A stretch of 64,000 nucleotides of DNA, from NCBI RefSeq assembly GCF_000016165.1, contig NC_009253.1, positions 2,080,332 to 2,144,331 of the forward strand, given 5' to 3'. Of this stretch, positions 8,445 to 18,224 are shown one piece after another. The translations under genes were made by a program, and so were the position numbers. The notes under the pieces were generated by a model, which saw nothing but the letters and a program-made list of their open reading frames with translations, was not told the origin of the DNA and did no database searches. Within the stretch, counting starts at the first letter, position 1, and each line of letters begins with the position of its first letter. This stretch comes from Desulforamulus reducens MI-1. Lineage in GTDB: Bacteria > Bacillota > Desulfotomaculia > Desulfotomaculales > Desulfotomaculaceae.

Positions 8445-9119
8445 ATGAATGATGCGGTCAGTATCAAAGGAACAAGGCACGGGCTGTTAATTTTAGTAGA
8501 TCCTAACAGCGATTTTGAGGAGATAAAACAAAATTTATATAAAAAAATGGAAGCAGCCCGTGGATTTTTTAAAGGTGCAAAATTTGCTTTTTCTCAGGTT
8601 GATAACGAGCAATCAAGGGCCCTCGAGGAAATTTGTCAGCAATATGGTTTGATTTATCAGCCAGATATAAAAGATAAAATTAACAATAGCCCTGTAAATT
8701 CAGTAAAGACTCCCTTGGACAAAGCCCAAGAAACAGATATAAAAGCTTCTGATACAAAAGACACAGATACCTTATTAGTAAAAAGAAGCCTCCGTTCGGG
8801 CCAGCAAATCCACTACCCCGGACACGTGGTTGTGCTGGGCGATGTCCATGCCGGAGCTGAAATCCTAGCCTATGGCAATGTACTGGTAATGGGTGCCTGC
8901 CGTGGTGTTGTTCATGCCGGGGCAAATGGTAACCAAGCTGCCCGTGTCATTGCTCATCGGTTATGCCCTGCCCAACTCAGAATCGGCACTTCCATTGCCT
9001 GTGCTCCCTCTGACTCCCAGGACCATGCTAATTACCCAGAGATTGCCTATCTTTCCAAGGATAGTCAAATCATTGTGGAATACTACAACAGCAGGCGGCC
9101 TGCAGGAAGGACCGCTTAA
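8445..9119 (+). CDS. minC: Septum site-determining protein MinC
   Basis: Inhibits FtsZ ring assembly at the wrong sites. The N-terminal domain (about 1-105) includes TRHGLLILVDPNSDF. The C-terminal beta-helix (about 118-224) has the ladder SGQQIHYPGHVVVLGDVHAGAE and GACRGVVHAGANGN typical of MinC. ATG at 8445 is chosen because GGAAGGTGA lies 5 nt before it. No minD or minE is adjacent, which is unlike many Firmicutes where minCD are paired. The gene stands alone with a strong terminator after it. Confidence 0.93.
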   Translation: MNDAVSIKGTRHGLLILVDPNSDFEEIKQNLYKKMEAARGFFKGAKFAFSQVDNEQSRALEEICQQYGLIYQPDIKDKINNSPVNSVKTPLDKAQETDIKASDTKDTDTLLVKRSLRSGQQIHYPGHVVVLGDVHAGAEILAYGNVLVMGACRGVVHAGANGNQAARVIAHRLCPAQLRIGTSIACAPSDSQDHANYPEIAYLSKDSQIIVEYYNSRRPAGRTA

Positions 9120-9171
9120 TTAAATATGAGATCTTTGTCTTTAAACAATAAGAGTCATTGATTAAATGGAG

Positions 9172-9216
9172 AAAGCCCCCGCTCCTTCCGAAAGTGGAAT
9201 GAGCGGGGGCTTTTTT
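9172..9216. terminator. Strong bidirectional terminator between minC and nudF
   Basis: AAAGCCCCCGCTC pairs with GAGCGGGGGCTTT around a loop that can itself form TTCC/GGAA, followed by T6. It lies between convergent genes and serves both. Confidence 0.92.
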
Positions 9217-9218
9217 AA

Positions 9219-9755
9219 CTATCTATATTTCTTTTCAACCGCTAGGAGGCCTGCAATGGTTTTGCCATCCTGGATTTTCCCCTCAAATATCATCTGAATA
9301 GCTTGATCAAAGGGAACCTCTTCAACTTTTACAAATTCATCTTCATCGGGGCTTTGCTCCCCTTCAGTAAGTCCTGTAGCCAAAAATAGATGCATTCGTT
9401 CAGAAGAAAAACCAGGCGTTGTATAAAAATCACAGATTTTTTGAATGGATCTAGGCTTATAACCAGTTTCTTCCTGCAATTCCCGGAGGGCACATTGTTC
9501 CGGATTTTCATCTTGATCCATCTTCCCAGCAGGTAATTCCATCAGTACTTCCCCCACTGGATAACGATATTGTTTAACAAGTAAAACTTTATTGTCTTCC
9601 TTCACGGCCACCACAGCCACCGCCTGGGAAAACTCCACAACTTCCCGGCTGCCTTCCCTACCATTTGGCAGAGTTACTTGATCCACCCGTAGATTGAGAA
9701 TTTTTCCTTCATAGACCAGCTTTGAGGCTATGGTTGTTTCCACTAAATCCTTCAC
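9219..9755 (-). CDS. nudF: ADP-ribose pyrophosphatase (Nudix hydrolase)
   Basis: A 178-aa Nudix enzyme of the NudF/ADP-ribose type. The Nudix box runs GKMDQDENPEQCALRELQEE-TGY. The upstream beta-strand region VKQYRYPVGEVLMELPAG and the FYTTPGFSSERMHLFLA segment are typical of ADPRases. It hydrolyses ADP-ribose to AMP and ribose-5-phosphate in the cytoplasm. The GTG start at 9755 has AGAGGAG about 10 nt upstream. Confidence 0.93.
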   Translation of the reverse strand: MKDLVETTIASKLVYEGKILNLRVDQVTLPNGREGSREVVEFSQAVAVVAVKEDNKVLLVKQYRYPVGEVLMELPAGKMDQDENPEQCALRELQEETGYKPRSIQKICDFYTTPGFSSERMHLFLATGLTEGEQSPDEDEFVKVEEVPFDQAIQMIFEGKIQDGKTIAGLLAVEKKYR

Positions 9756-9799
9756 AATTACACAACTCCTCTATTCGTTTTACCTAAGCATTATTCCCG

Positions 9800-10003
9800 T
9801 TGGAGAATATTTTTCCTTCTGGAAAAATCTATTTCGTATTCAATAGATATCTTGGATTATTACAATCAGGAATGTTACCAAACCAGGCCATTGCTACTCT
9901 GGGAGGTATCAAACAAGCAAACCCTTATACATGCAACGGAAACCTTCGTTTTGCTGTTTTGGGTTACCCTGATGACGTTGCAAAATGGCTAAAGCTTTTC
10001 TAG
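9800..10003 (+). CDS. Hypothetical protein, 67 aa
   Basis: An open frame in the gap between divergent nudF and the end of the sensor kinase, overlapping the kinase stop by 4 bp. The middle (LLQSGMLPNQAIATLGGIKQAN) and end (LRFAVLGYPDDVAKWLKLF) look protein-like. There is no convincing ribosome site, and no family is recognised. It may be a fragment of a lost gene. It is the only content of this 240-bp gap. Confidence 0.3.
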   Translation: MENIFPSGKIYFVFNRYLGLLQSGMLPNQAIATLGGIKQANPYTCNGNLRFAVLGYPDDVAKWLKLF

Positions 10004-11481
10004 TTTTGCCCTGTGGATTTTCCACCTTGTTCTTTCGGAATGGTAAATATAAAGGTTGTTCCTTCCCCTTCTCTGCTTGTTAGGCAGACCGTCCCACCGT
10101 GAAGTTCTATTAATTGCTTAACAATGGACAGGCCTAGGCCTGTCCCCCCAGCTGATCGAGAACGGGACTTATCTACTTTATAAAATTTATCCCATACCAA
10201 ATTTCTTTCAGCTTCCGGGATACCCGGGCCGTTATCGCTGATTTGTACTTTAATTTTATCAGGGAAATCCTTTAGCTCAATGGTAACCTCTGATCGCGAG
10301 AACCGAAGGGCATTGTCAATTAAATTGATCAAAACTTGGCCTAAGCGATCTGTATCCAGATAAAGGATTACTGGTTGTTCTGGCACGGAAAGGTTTAATA
10401 TAATTCCCCTTTGCTTGGCAAGATGCTGCATTCTGGATACTACATTGAAAAATATCTCTGAGGCATTCACCTTTTCCTTATATAAGTTAACCTGTCCAGT
10501 CTCTATTTTTCTCATATCTAAGAGTTCGTTAGACAACCGTTTTAACCGTAAGGACTCTTCATATATGTTAATTAAAAAGTCCCTTTGTTTATCTTTGTCT
10601 TCAATTACCCCATCTAGCAAAGCCTCTGCATTTCCTTGTATAATGGTTAGCGGTGTTCGAAGTTCGTGAGATACTCCTGCAACAAAATCTCTTCGGGTAT
10701 CGTCAATTCGCCTCAATTGATTAATTTTCTCCTCCAAATCATGGGAGAGGGTGTTCAGCGAATCCGCTAGCATGCCAATTTCATCTTTAGACTTTATGTT
10801 GATACTCCTACTATAATCCCCACGGGACATTGCATTAGCTACGTCTTTCATTTTAAGCAAGGGTCTTGAAAGTGAACGGGATAGTAACCAGCTAAACAAT
10901 GTTGCTAACACTAGGCCAAAAAGAAGACTGTATACACTCATACTCTGTAAAGCCTTAATGTTCGTATCAATGGCTTGACGTGGTGTGCTTAAAACCAACA
11001 CTTCTCCAATGATTTCTTCTTTTTTTACAGGAACCGCCACAGTGATAACATCCACACCAAACATTGGATGATGACCTTTAAAAATAATCTCCTTACCAGC
11101 AAGAATATCTTTCATGTTTAGACCAGTTAATATACCATACATACCATAACCATTTCCATGCATGCCCATTTGGTGTTTGGGTCCCCTGCTCCAGCCTCCA
11201 CGTGTTTTATAAATAATTTGCCCATCTCTGTTAACAAGGAATGCAGTGGCCCCTTGTAAATTATCTGCTAAATACTCCATTTCCTGTGCCACTGCCATTG
11301 GTTCGTCTATTTGTATTTTAACTGCCAATTTCCTGGTAGCCTCTAATAATTGCTCAATTTGTTGATCATAATAAGTGCTCTTTAGCAACCACATTTGTGT
11401 CAATGTAGAGGCGCCCATTGCTAATAAAACCAATAGAGATGTTGCTAACCAGAGTTTTTTTACTATACTGCCACCAATCAT
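10000..11481 (-). CDS. Membrane sensor histidine kinase
   Basis: A 493-aa kinase: TM1 about 8-30, extracytoplasmic sensor about 31-180, TM2 about 182-201, HAMP about 203-255, HisKA with phospho-acceptor H272 in SHELRTPL, and HATPase with N (NLIDNALRFS), G1 (DNGPGIP) and G2 (GGTGLGLSI) boxes. The sensor contains a Gly/His/Met-rich stretch (residues ~94-116, with KHQMGMHGNGYGM) and a second His pair (GHHPM). It phosphorylates the response regulator encoded just upstream, with which it overlaps by 4 bp (ATGA). The His/Met-rich loop could bind a metal such as copper, which is inference only. Confidence 0.93.
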   Translation of the reverse strand: MIGGSIVKKLWLATSLLVLLAMGASTLTQMWLLKSTYYDQQIEQLLEATRKLAVKIQIDEPMAVAQEMEYLADNLQGATAFLVNRDGQIIYKTRGGWSRGPKHQMGMHGNGYGMYGILTGLNMKDILAGKEIIFKGHHPMFGVDVITVAVPVKKEEIIGEVLVLSTPRQAIDTNIKALQSMSVYSLLFGLVLATLFSWLLSRSLSRPLLKMKDVANAMSRGDYSRSINIKSKDEIGMLADSLNTLSHDLEEKINQLRRIDDTRRDFVAGVSHELRTPLTIIQGNAEALLDGVIEDKDKQRDFLINIYEESLRLKRLSNELLDMRKIETGQVNLYKEKVNASEIFFNVVSRMQHLAKQRGIILNLSVPEQPVILYLDTDRLGQVLINLIDNALRFSRSEVTIELKDFPDKIKVQISDNGPGIPEAERNLVWDKFYKVDKSRSRSAGGTGLGLSIVKQLIELHGGTVCLTSREGEGTTFIFTIPKEQGGKSTGQN

Positions 11482-12179
11482 TTAGTTACCTCAAATTTAT
11501 AACCCACACCCCAGACCGTTGTAATGGCTTGCTTTGTCCCTTCCATATTGAGTTTATCCCTCAGGCGATTTATATGAGTATCAACAGTACGTAAATCGCC
11601 ATAAAAGTCATAACCCCAAACGTTTTCTAATAAATTCTCACGGCTAAAAGCACGACCCGGAGTTTTGGCCATAAAATAAAGTAAGTCAAATTCCTTGGGG
11701 GTTAAGGCAATTTCACTTCCCCGTACCTCCACGGTTCGATTATCAGGATTAATGGTCAATTCTGAGAAACTCAGTATCGCTGTACGATCTTCTTGGATGA
11801 TTGGCTGTGCAGCTACTCGTCTTAAAATAGCATTGATCCTAGCTACCAGTTCTCTAGGGCTAAAGGGCTTAACAATATAATCATCTGCCCCAACCTCCAA
11901 TCCAATAATCCGATCGATTTCATCTCCCTTGGCAGTTAACATAATAATTGGGATGTTGGAAATTTTTCTAATTTCCTTACATAGGGACAAACCATCTGGA
12001 CCAGGTAACATTATATCCAGAACGACCATATCAAAGTGAGAACTTTTAATACTATCTACTACCCGATTGCCGTTGTCCAACTCGTCTACTTCAAAGCCTT
12101 CCTTGACCAAATAAACCTTTATTAGATTTCTGATTTTCTCCTCATCATCAACAATTAACAGCTTGGGCAAACTAATCAC
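11478..12179 (-). CDS. OmpR/PhoB-family response regulator
   Basis: A 233-aa regulator. The receiver domain has the acidic pair (VDDEEK), phospho-acceptor Asp in VVLDIMLPG (about residue 54), and the Thr/Lys switch residues (MLTAKG, YIVKPF). The C-terminal winged helix (about 130-230) has ENLLENVWGYDFYGDLRTVDTH and the end motif VWGVGYKF. It pairs with the overlapping histidine kinase and probably controls transcription in response to an envelope or metal signal. Confidence 0.94.
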   Translation of the reverse strand: MISLPKLLIVDDEEKIRNLIKVYLVKEGFEVDELDNGNRVVDSIKSSHFDMVVLDIMLPGPDGLSLCKEIRKISNIPIIMLTAKGDEIDRIIGLEVGADDYIVKPFSPRELVARINAILRRVAAQPIIQEDRTAILSFSELTINPDNRTVEVRGSEIALTPKEFDLLYFMAKTPGRAFSRENLLENVWGYDFYGDLRTVDTHINRLRDKLNMEGTKQAITTVWGVGYKFEVTK

Positions 12180-12403
12180 CTTTTTCTATAACTTGAATAC
12201 GCTTTTATTATACCACGCCATGAACCCTACAAAAAATCAGAGTATAAAAGGTTCCACTGTATACTGCGTTGTGTAAGGTATTTAAGCATAAAACTATTTC
12301 CTGTAAATTATCTATAAATTTTGTCAACTGAATAACTATTGTATTTGTATGGTAATTATGGCATATTAAGACTATATCAAACATTATTCTAGGGAGGCGA
12401 AAA

Positions 12404-13165
12404 ATGAAAACCATTGTTATACACAGTATTCATAAAGGCGAAGGTAAAACAAAGGTTGCTAAAGAATTAGCCGGTTATTTACAGTTGCAGGGAAATAATG
12501 TCCTGTTGGCTGATCTAGATTTTATTACAGACTCTCATAGGAGGGCCTTGGGCTTACCCAGTTCACCCAACCTTGAAGATATGTTAAAGGATATTGATGC
12601 CCAGGCTAATCATAAACCTTATTTTGATATAAAATTCTCTGCAGAAGAAATGGATAACTACTTATTAACTCATAGTTCTGGGATACGAGTTTTATCTTCA
12701 GAAAATGCTCAATACCTTTCTGAGGATGAACATATCGCCCAGAAATTAAGAACAGTAGTTAGAAACCTTAAATCCCTTTCCTTTGATGTTTTAATCGTTG
12801 ATACCGACAGCACCGAGCGTGATTATAATCAGGCAATTTTTAATGAAGCGGATCAGGTGCTAATTGTTATGGATAATTTTAGATATAACGTCAAGGATGT
12901 AAAAATTTTTATTCATAAGATGCAACAAATGGATTTCTCCACACAAAACTTCAAAATTATCTTTAATAAAGTTCCCAGTCCAGTTCAGGTTACCACTGAG
13001 GACATTGAGAAAGATACCGGTCTACAAGTAATTGGCATCGTTCCTGTACTTGACAGACCTTGCCAGCCTTCTTCGGGAACCGAAGATATCTGCTTGAATG
13101 TGGCAGACCCAAAGAACGTCGACTTTATTACTGCTATAAAAGAAGTAGTTGACGGATTAATTTAA
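12404..13165 (+). CDS. ParA/MinD-superfamily ATPase with BY-kinase-like P-loop
   Basis: A 253-aa SIMIBI-class ATPase. The P-loop reads HKGEGKTK, closer to the GEGKS/T loop of CpsD/Wzc-type proteins than to the KGGVGKT of ParA/MinD. The switch regions are LLADLDFI and VLIVDTDSTERDYN. The later part has FKIIFNKV and VIGIVPVLDRP, as in MinD/FlhG-like proteins. There is no tyrosine-rich tail, so a kinase role is unlikely. A clear ribosome site (AGGGAGG) precedes the ATG. It converges on the winged-helix/coiled-coil gene, and the two share one very long terminator stem. A role in positioning a cell component is plausible but inferred. Confidence 0.75.
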   Translation: MKTIVIHSIHKGEGKTKVAKELAGYLQLQGNNVLLADLDFITDSHRRALGLPSSPNLEDMLKDIDAQANHKPYFDIKFSAEEMDNYLLTHSSGIRVLSSENAQYLSEDEHIAQKLRTVVRNLKSLSFDVLIVDTDSTERDYNQAIFNEADQVLIVMDNFRYNVKDVKIFIHKMQQMDFSTQNFKIIFNKVPSPVQVTTEDIEKDTGLQVIGIVPVLDRPCQPSSGTEDICLNVADPKNVDFITAIKEVVDGLI

Positions 13166-13215
13166 AAATATAAATGGGATGCAATTTGTTGCATCCCATT
13201 TATATTTTTAAATTA
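13158..13215. terminator. Perfect 27-bp-stem bidirectional terminator spanning two stop codons
   Basis: 13158-13184 is a perfect inverted repeat of 13189-13215 with a TTTG loop and A/T-runs on both flanks. It includes the stop codon of the ParA-like gene and that of the convergent coiled-coil gene. Confidence 0.93.
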
Positions 13216-14592
13216 CCATCCCAAAATACTACTTACTCTCTTGGCAATTCGTACCAGAGGTCGGCTTAAGGACTCTTCCAGTTCCCTTTTTTCAGATTGT
13301 AATTTGCTAAGTTCTTGCTTCGTTAAACGCAGGGTTCTTTGTAGGTCTTCCCCACCTTCCAGCGCTTCCTTCAAATCATTGCTTAAAATATTAATATCCT
13401 GCTGTAACTTGCGTTCCTCAATATTTGATAATTGTTGATATTTTTCAATCTTCTGCTTAAGATCAACAATTTCTGTTTGCAGTTCTGCCACTCTAGTACT
13501 GTAACGTTCCTTTAATTCAGCTAAACGAGCTTTATTCTCCCGATCCCGCTCTTTATACTGTTGTAATTTACTAAATAGACCCTCCAGACTTATTTGATTT
13601 TTTTCTGCAATTTCTTTGATTCTTGCGTTTTCTTTCTCCTTCTCTTGACATTTTCGTACCCATAATCGACATTGATATAATATACTATTGGCTTTATTTT
13701 CGTTTCTCTCTAATTCATGACGATATCTTAAAATCTCTTTTTTTCGCATGTTTAATAACAAATCTTTTTCGGAAAGTTGAGTAGCTAACTGATTGTACTG
13801 TTCCACCATGGATGACCTTTGGGCCAGCGCCGCCGCTGCTTCTTTTTGTGCAGAACCTATTTCTTTTAATTGAAACTGAAGTTGCTCATTTTTTTTAAAT
13901 AATTTTAACCGATCAGTTTGCCATTGCTCCTTTTGCTTAATAATGATATTAATATATCGCTTTACCAAGTGATCATATAGAGAATGTGCTTGTTGGTTAT
14001 AAATCCATACATCAGAACTTACCCTTTCAAAGTAGGGAAATTTATTTAAAACCTGTTGAACAGCTGGCTTACTGGTGGCACGCCATTCATTTACACATTC
14101 AAACAATTGCTGTGTTGAAAGACCCCCTTGATGCATTTTTAAAGCTTTAATTATTAAATGTTTTAACGAATACTGTTCTGCTTCCACATTCCATTCCGTT
14201 AAACCCCAACTGCCATTTTCCAGTTGAATAAAACGTCCATCAGGCATCAAGGCTGCTTCTTCTGCTAACTTTCTCACTCTTTTTTTCCGTGCAACGGAAT
14301 TGGTAACAACTTGGCGAAGAGCCACGGGTTGCTGTTTTTTAATAAGAAATGCATAAAAATGATCATTATCGGGATATCCCTGTAATTTTAAGCACCATTT
14401 ACCATTTTCATCTTTGCAGAAGCATGCATGTTGTTTTAAGCATAATCGAATTCTCTCAATAACCTTATCCGTTGAGTAATCCTGAAGCATCTTTTTCTTT
14501 ACGTAGGGTGCTATTTCTTCAACGGATAAACCATCAAAAAAGAAAAGAGTCTTTTTTAGTACATCCGTAAGAGAATTTAGCTTTGTGGTCAC
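13213..14592 (-). CDS. Triple winged-helix-like domains plus long coiled coil, function unknown
   Basis: A 459-aa protein without a recognised family name. The first ~205 residues appear to hold three successive modules of about 60 residues. Each has helices followed by a hairpin ending in a tryptophan motif (GKWCLKLQ, GSWGLTEW, SDVWIYN). Each resembles a winged helix of the HARE-HTH/RpoE-delta kind. From about 215 to 445 it is a continuous charged coiled coil with heptads (e.g. RELEESL near the end). The last residues (RPLVRIAKRVSSILGW) could form an amphipathic membrane- or protein-binding helix. The layout recalls RacA/Noc-like DNA-to-membrane tethers. It is convergent with a ParA-like ATPase. 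Confidence 0.7.
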   Translation of the reverse strand: MTTKLNSLTDVLKKTLFFFDGLSVEEIAPYVKKKMLQDYSTDKVIERIRLCLKQHACFCKDENGKWCLKLQGYPDNDHFYAFLIKKQQPVALRQVVTNSVARKKRVRKLAEEAALMPDGRFIQLENGSWGLTEWNVEAEQYSLKHLIIKALKMHQGGLSTQQLFECVNEWRATSKPAVQQVLNKFPYFERVSSDVWIYNQQAHSLYDHLVKRYINIIIKQKEQWQTDRLKLFKKNEQLQFQLKEIGSAQKEAAAALAQRSSMVEQYNQLATQLSEKDLLLNMRKKEILRYRHELERNENKANSILYQCRLWVRKCQEKEKENARIKEIAEKNQISLEGLFSKLQQYKERDRENKARLAELKERYSTRVAELQTEIVDLKQKIEKYQQLSNIEERKLQQDINILSNDLKEALEGGEDLQRTLRLTKQELSKLQSEKRELEESLSRPLVRIAKRVSSILGW

Positions 14593-14882
14593 AGGTCTCC
14601 ATCACCTTCCTGTACTATATTTCATTGGCAAAATAGGTATTTTATGCCTTTTCTTACTGTATTATTCACTTTCTGGCGGAAGTTACCTGCCAATTATTGT
14701 AATTTTTTTCCTACATATTCCTCTGCAACACTACAGAAATTTAGTTATTTTTATATACATAATGACTACCCTGTCGTGAAAGGTATAAATATTTTTGCTC
14801 CTGTCAAATAGTTTTATATTTATATTAGGTTGCCATTGGTTACGATCATATCCATTATATAGTGATTTTTATACTAAAATGC
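14593..14882. other. AT-rich gap, no gene supported
   Basis: The region between the coiled-coil gene start and the guaB terminator is AT-rich and holds only short hydrophobic open frames without ribosome sites. It probably carries the promoter of the coiled-coil gene. No clear -35/-10 pair was chosen. Confidence 0.5.
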
Positions 14883-14920
14883 AAAACCCCCACGGACATT
14901 TTCTTGTCCGTGGGGGTTTC
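14883..14920. terminator. guaB terminator
   Basis: AAACCCCCACGGACA pairs with TGTCCGTGGGGGTTT around a short loop. It is the strongest hairpin near the guaB end, about 50 bp after the stop on the minus strand. Confidence 0.88.
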
Positions 14921-14970
14921 TTTAGCAAGACATAGTTACGAAGGCCCTTCGCTTACTTCAAATTAAATAA

Positions 14971-16461
<1,491 letters not shown>

Positions 16462-16471
16462 TTATTCATAC

Positions 16472-16500
16472 ATTATAGCACAGGATATTTAAAGGTTCCA
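16472..16500 (-). promoter_or_regulatory. Probable guaB promoter
   Basis: The minus strand shows a consensus TATAAT (16472-16477) with a weak -35 (TGGAAC) 17 nt upstream, about 47 bp before the guaB start. No purine-riboswitch core was seen between them. Confidence 0.45.
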
Positions 16501-16528
16501 GAAATTATCTTTAATTTGATTTTAACTA

Positions 16529-16918
16529 TTACCTAAACCTAGCCATCTGATGCGGTATAACCCTCCCAGTAATCCATCTCTTCAATTTTTGCTTTATTAT
16601 TCTTTGAATTGGTTTAATCAAAATACTTAAGCCAATAAAGTCGGTTAGTAAGCCAGGTGTCAAAAGTAATAATCCGCTTGCCAAAATGAATAATCCGTCT
16701 AACAGTGAATCGGCGGGTAAGTGTCCTAAGAAAAGCTCATATTTTATTTTTGTAAATGTAGATAACCCTTGCCGCCTAATCAAAAATAAACCCAGCAGCC
16801 CCAATGCTACTATAAGAGACAATGTAACCCATAGACCTAATCTCTTACCCGTCTCAATAATAATAAATAATTCTATAATCGGTACGATTAATAAAAGCAC
16901 CAACAATCTAGGGAACAA
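16529..16918 (-). CDS. fxsA: FxsA family membrane protein
   Basis: A 129-aa membrane protein with about three to four spans. It begins PRLLVLLLIVPIIELFIII, the FxsA hallmark (P-hydrophobic-ELxx), and continues with RRQG and LLLTPGLLTDFIG, a strongly conserved FxsA segment. The E. coli homologue is known for suppressing F-plasmid exclusion of phage T7. The native role is unclear. It is separated from the upstream small gene by a terminator hairpin. Confidence 0.88.
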   Translation of the reverse strand: MFPRLLVLLLIVPIIELFIIIETGKRLGLWVTLSLIVALGLLGLFLIRRQGLSTFTKIKYELFLGHLPADSLLDGLFILASGLLLLTPGLLTDFIGLSILIKPIQRIIKQKLKRWITGRVIPHQMARFR

Positions 16919-16964
16919 ACCAATCCCTCCCCGTTACTATAACTGATTAAGTAATACCTTAAGA

Positions 16965-16997
16965 AAAATCAGACTCTCCCATCCGGGCTTGAGTCTG
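16965..16997 (-). terminator. Terminator of the 75-aa gene at 17012
   Basis: On the minus strand CAGACTC pairs with GAGTCTG around a ~14-nt loop and is followed by ATTTTTCTT, just after the stop at 17012. Confidence 0.7.
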
Positions 16998-17011
16998 CAC
17001 ATACAACTAAA

Positions 17012-17236
17012 TCAATCTTGCCCCATGATCGAGCCGATTCCATGGGTCCAGAAATGTTCTTTTAAATAGCCTATGCATTTTGGTGTAACATCAAACTCTT
17101 CTGCTAGTTCTTCATCCGATTTATTATTCTTAATTCCTTCTATGAGTGTATCAAAATCCACACCAACTTCCTTTGCCTTCGTCTCTAGACTTGGCTCTGT
17201 ACTCCAAGGTACCCTTGATCTAAGGTATTCTTCCAT
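17012..17236 (-). CDS. Small conserved-looking helical protein
   Basis: A 75-aa acidic, helical protein (MEEYLRSRVPWSTEP...). Its core (DFDTLIEGIKNNKSDEELAEEFDVTPKCIGYLKEHF) looks like a short helix-turn-helix with a spaced pair of helices. It may therefore bind DNA, although no known family name is assigned. The second ATG (17236) is preferred because GGGAGGG lies 8 nt before it. It has its own terminator. Confidence 0.65.
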   Translation of the reverse strand: MEEYLRSRVPWSTEPSLETKAKEVGVDFDTLIEGIKNNKSDEELAEEFDVTPKCIGYLKEHFWTHGIGSIMGQD

Positions 17237-17312
17237 ATTCATTTCCCTCCCTACCGATTGCTAAAAATAGTTTTTCTCAGTAGGGTAACTATTATCCAGA
17301 ATTTATAATTTA

Positions 17313-17340
17313 AATAAATAAAAACCGCCCTAAGACGGTG
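17313..17340 (-). terminator. Terminator overlapping the end of the histidine-phosphatase gene
   Basis: On the minus strand ACCGTC-TTAG-GGCGGT is followed by TTTTTATTTATT. The hairpin includes the gene's TAG stop. Confidence 0.7.
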
Positions 17341-17956
17341 TGTTTTTTAAATGGCAAGTATCGTTATACAATTCTAAAATCGCCTTTTCATAACCATGGT
17401 ACTCAACAATGGTTAATGATACATTATCCAAACGTAGTTTCCAATAATGCTGAAAATCCATCCCCAAAGCATGGGCAACAATCATACGAATGACACCGCC
17501 ATGAGCTGCTACCACCACAGTTTTACCAGCATGACGGTCTATTATTTCGTGCACAGCCTTTGCACAGCGCTCTGCAACATCCTGCAAACTCTCACCGCTG
17601 GGTATTTGGGTTGTAAATGGGTTAGCCCACCATTGTGAACTAAGTTCACCATAGTTTTGGGCTATTTCCTCAAAGGTAAGACCTTCCCATTCACCAAAAT
17701 TTATTTCTCGGAGATCTGGCAGGTAATAAATCTGACATTGATGTTTCTTTGCCAGTATTTCTGCTGTTTCCATAGCCCTTGATAAATCACTGCTATAAAA
17801 TGCGTCAATTTTAAGCTGACTTAACTTAGTCGTTAGGGTTTCCACTTGGCTTCTGCCTAAAACTGATAACGGTACATCGGAATGTCCTTGAAATCTGCCA
17901 TCGGCATTCCACTGGGTTTCTCCATGTCGTACCAAATACATTCTGGTTTTTTTCAT
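17330..17956 (-). CDS. Histidine phosphatase family protein (CobC / phosphoglycerate-mutase-like)
   Basis: A 208-aa phosphatase with the catalytic YLVRHGETQWN at the N-terminus, the LSRAMETAE region, EINFGEWEGLTFEEI, and the second catalytic histidine in VAAHGGVIRM. The ATG at 17956 is used because GGAGGG is 6 nt upstream. Alpha-ribazole phosphatase (CobC) is suggested by the neighbouring cobU on the same strand, although an IS110 element now separates them. The family also includes broad phosphoglycerate-mutase-like phosphatases, so the substrate is not certain. Confidence 0.82.
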   Translation of the reverse strand: MKKTRMYLVRHGETQWNADGRFQGHSDVPLSVLGRSQVETLTTKLSQLKIDAFYSSDLSRAMETAEILAKKHQCQIYYLPDLREINFGEWEGLTFEEIAQNYGELSSQWWANPFTTQIPSGESLQDVAERCAKAVHEIIDRHAGKTVVVAAHGGVIRMIVAHALGMDFQHYWKLRLDNVSLTIVEYHGYEKAILELYNDTCHLKNTPS

Positions 17957-18039
17957 TGACGTCCCTCCTCGTATAATAGTAATAGATTCACTGGACAAAC
18001 CTAATTTCCATAAATGGAATAAGGTGGAGTCCATGTATG

Positions 18040-18070
18040 AGAACCGGTTCTCGATAACGGGTATCGAGAC
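18040..18070. repeat. Short hairpin in gap upstream of the phosphatase gene
   Basis: TCTCGATA and TATCGAGA form an 8-bp perfect stem with a five-base loop, flanked by an imperfect GGT/ACC extension. The role is unknown. The surrounding 17957-18240 stretch has no supported gene and no cobalamin-riboswitch core. Confidence 0.45.
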
Positions 18071-18137
18071 CAGCTAAAATGATAACCAATTCCACACTGG
18101 GTGCAATAATGGTACCAGTCAGTCGCGCGGCTATTGT

Positions 18138-18224
18138 TTATGTGGATAAGGTCATTGTCTAAACTGAGTCTAAGTACCCTAAATATGGTGGTGATGTTTA
18201 GAAAACATACAAGATTATCCACAG
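18138..18224. repeat. Imperfect inverted repeat carrying two perfect DnaA-box 9-mers
   Basis: TGTGGATAA at 18141-18149 and TTATCCACA at 18215-18223 are both exact DnaA-box sequences in opposite orientation. The flanks also pair (TCTAAAC near 18160-18166 with GTTTAGA from about 18197), so the two boxes form the arms of one imperfect inverted repeat. It lies in the 700-bp non-coding stretch between the histidine phosphatase gene and the IS110 transposase. Confidence 0.5.

Noticed and set aside
12208-12414. 68-aa minus-strand frame upstream of the response regulator
   Set aside because: No ribosome site; it overlaps the start of the ParA-like gene and covers AT-rich promoter DNA.
14585-14779. 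64-aa hydrophobic frame on the plus strand
   Set aside because: No ribosome site, and it overlaps the start of the coiled-coil gene on the other strand; AT-rich DNA gives hydrophobic frames by chance.
18138-18224. Replication origin
   Set aside because: Only two DnaA boxes, no AT-rich unwinding region with clustered boxes, and no dnaA or dnaN nearby.
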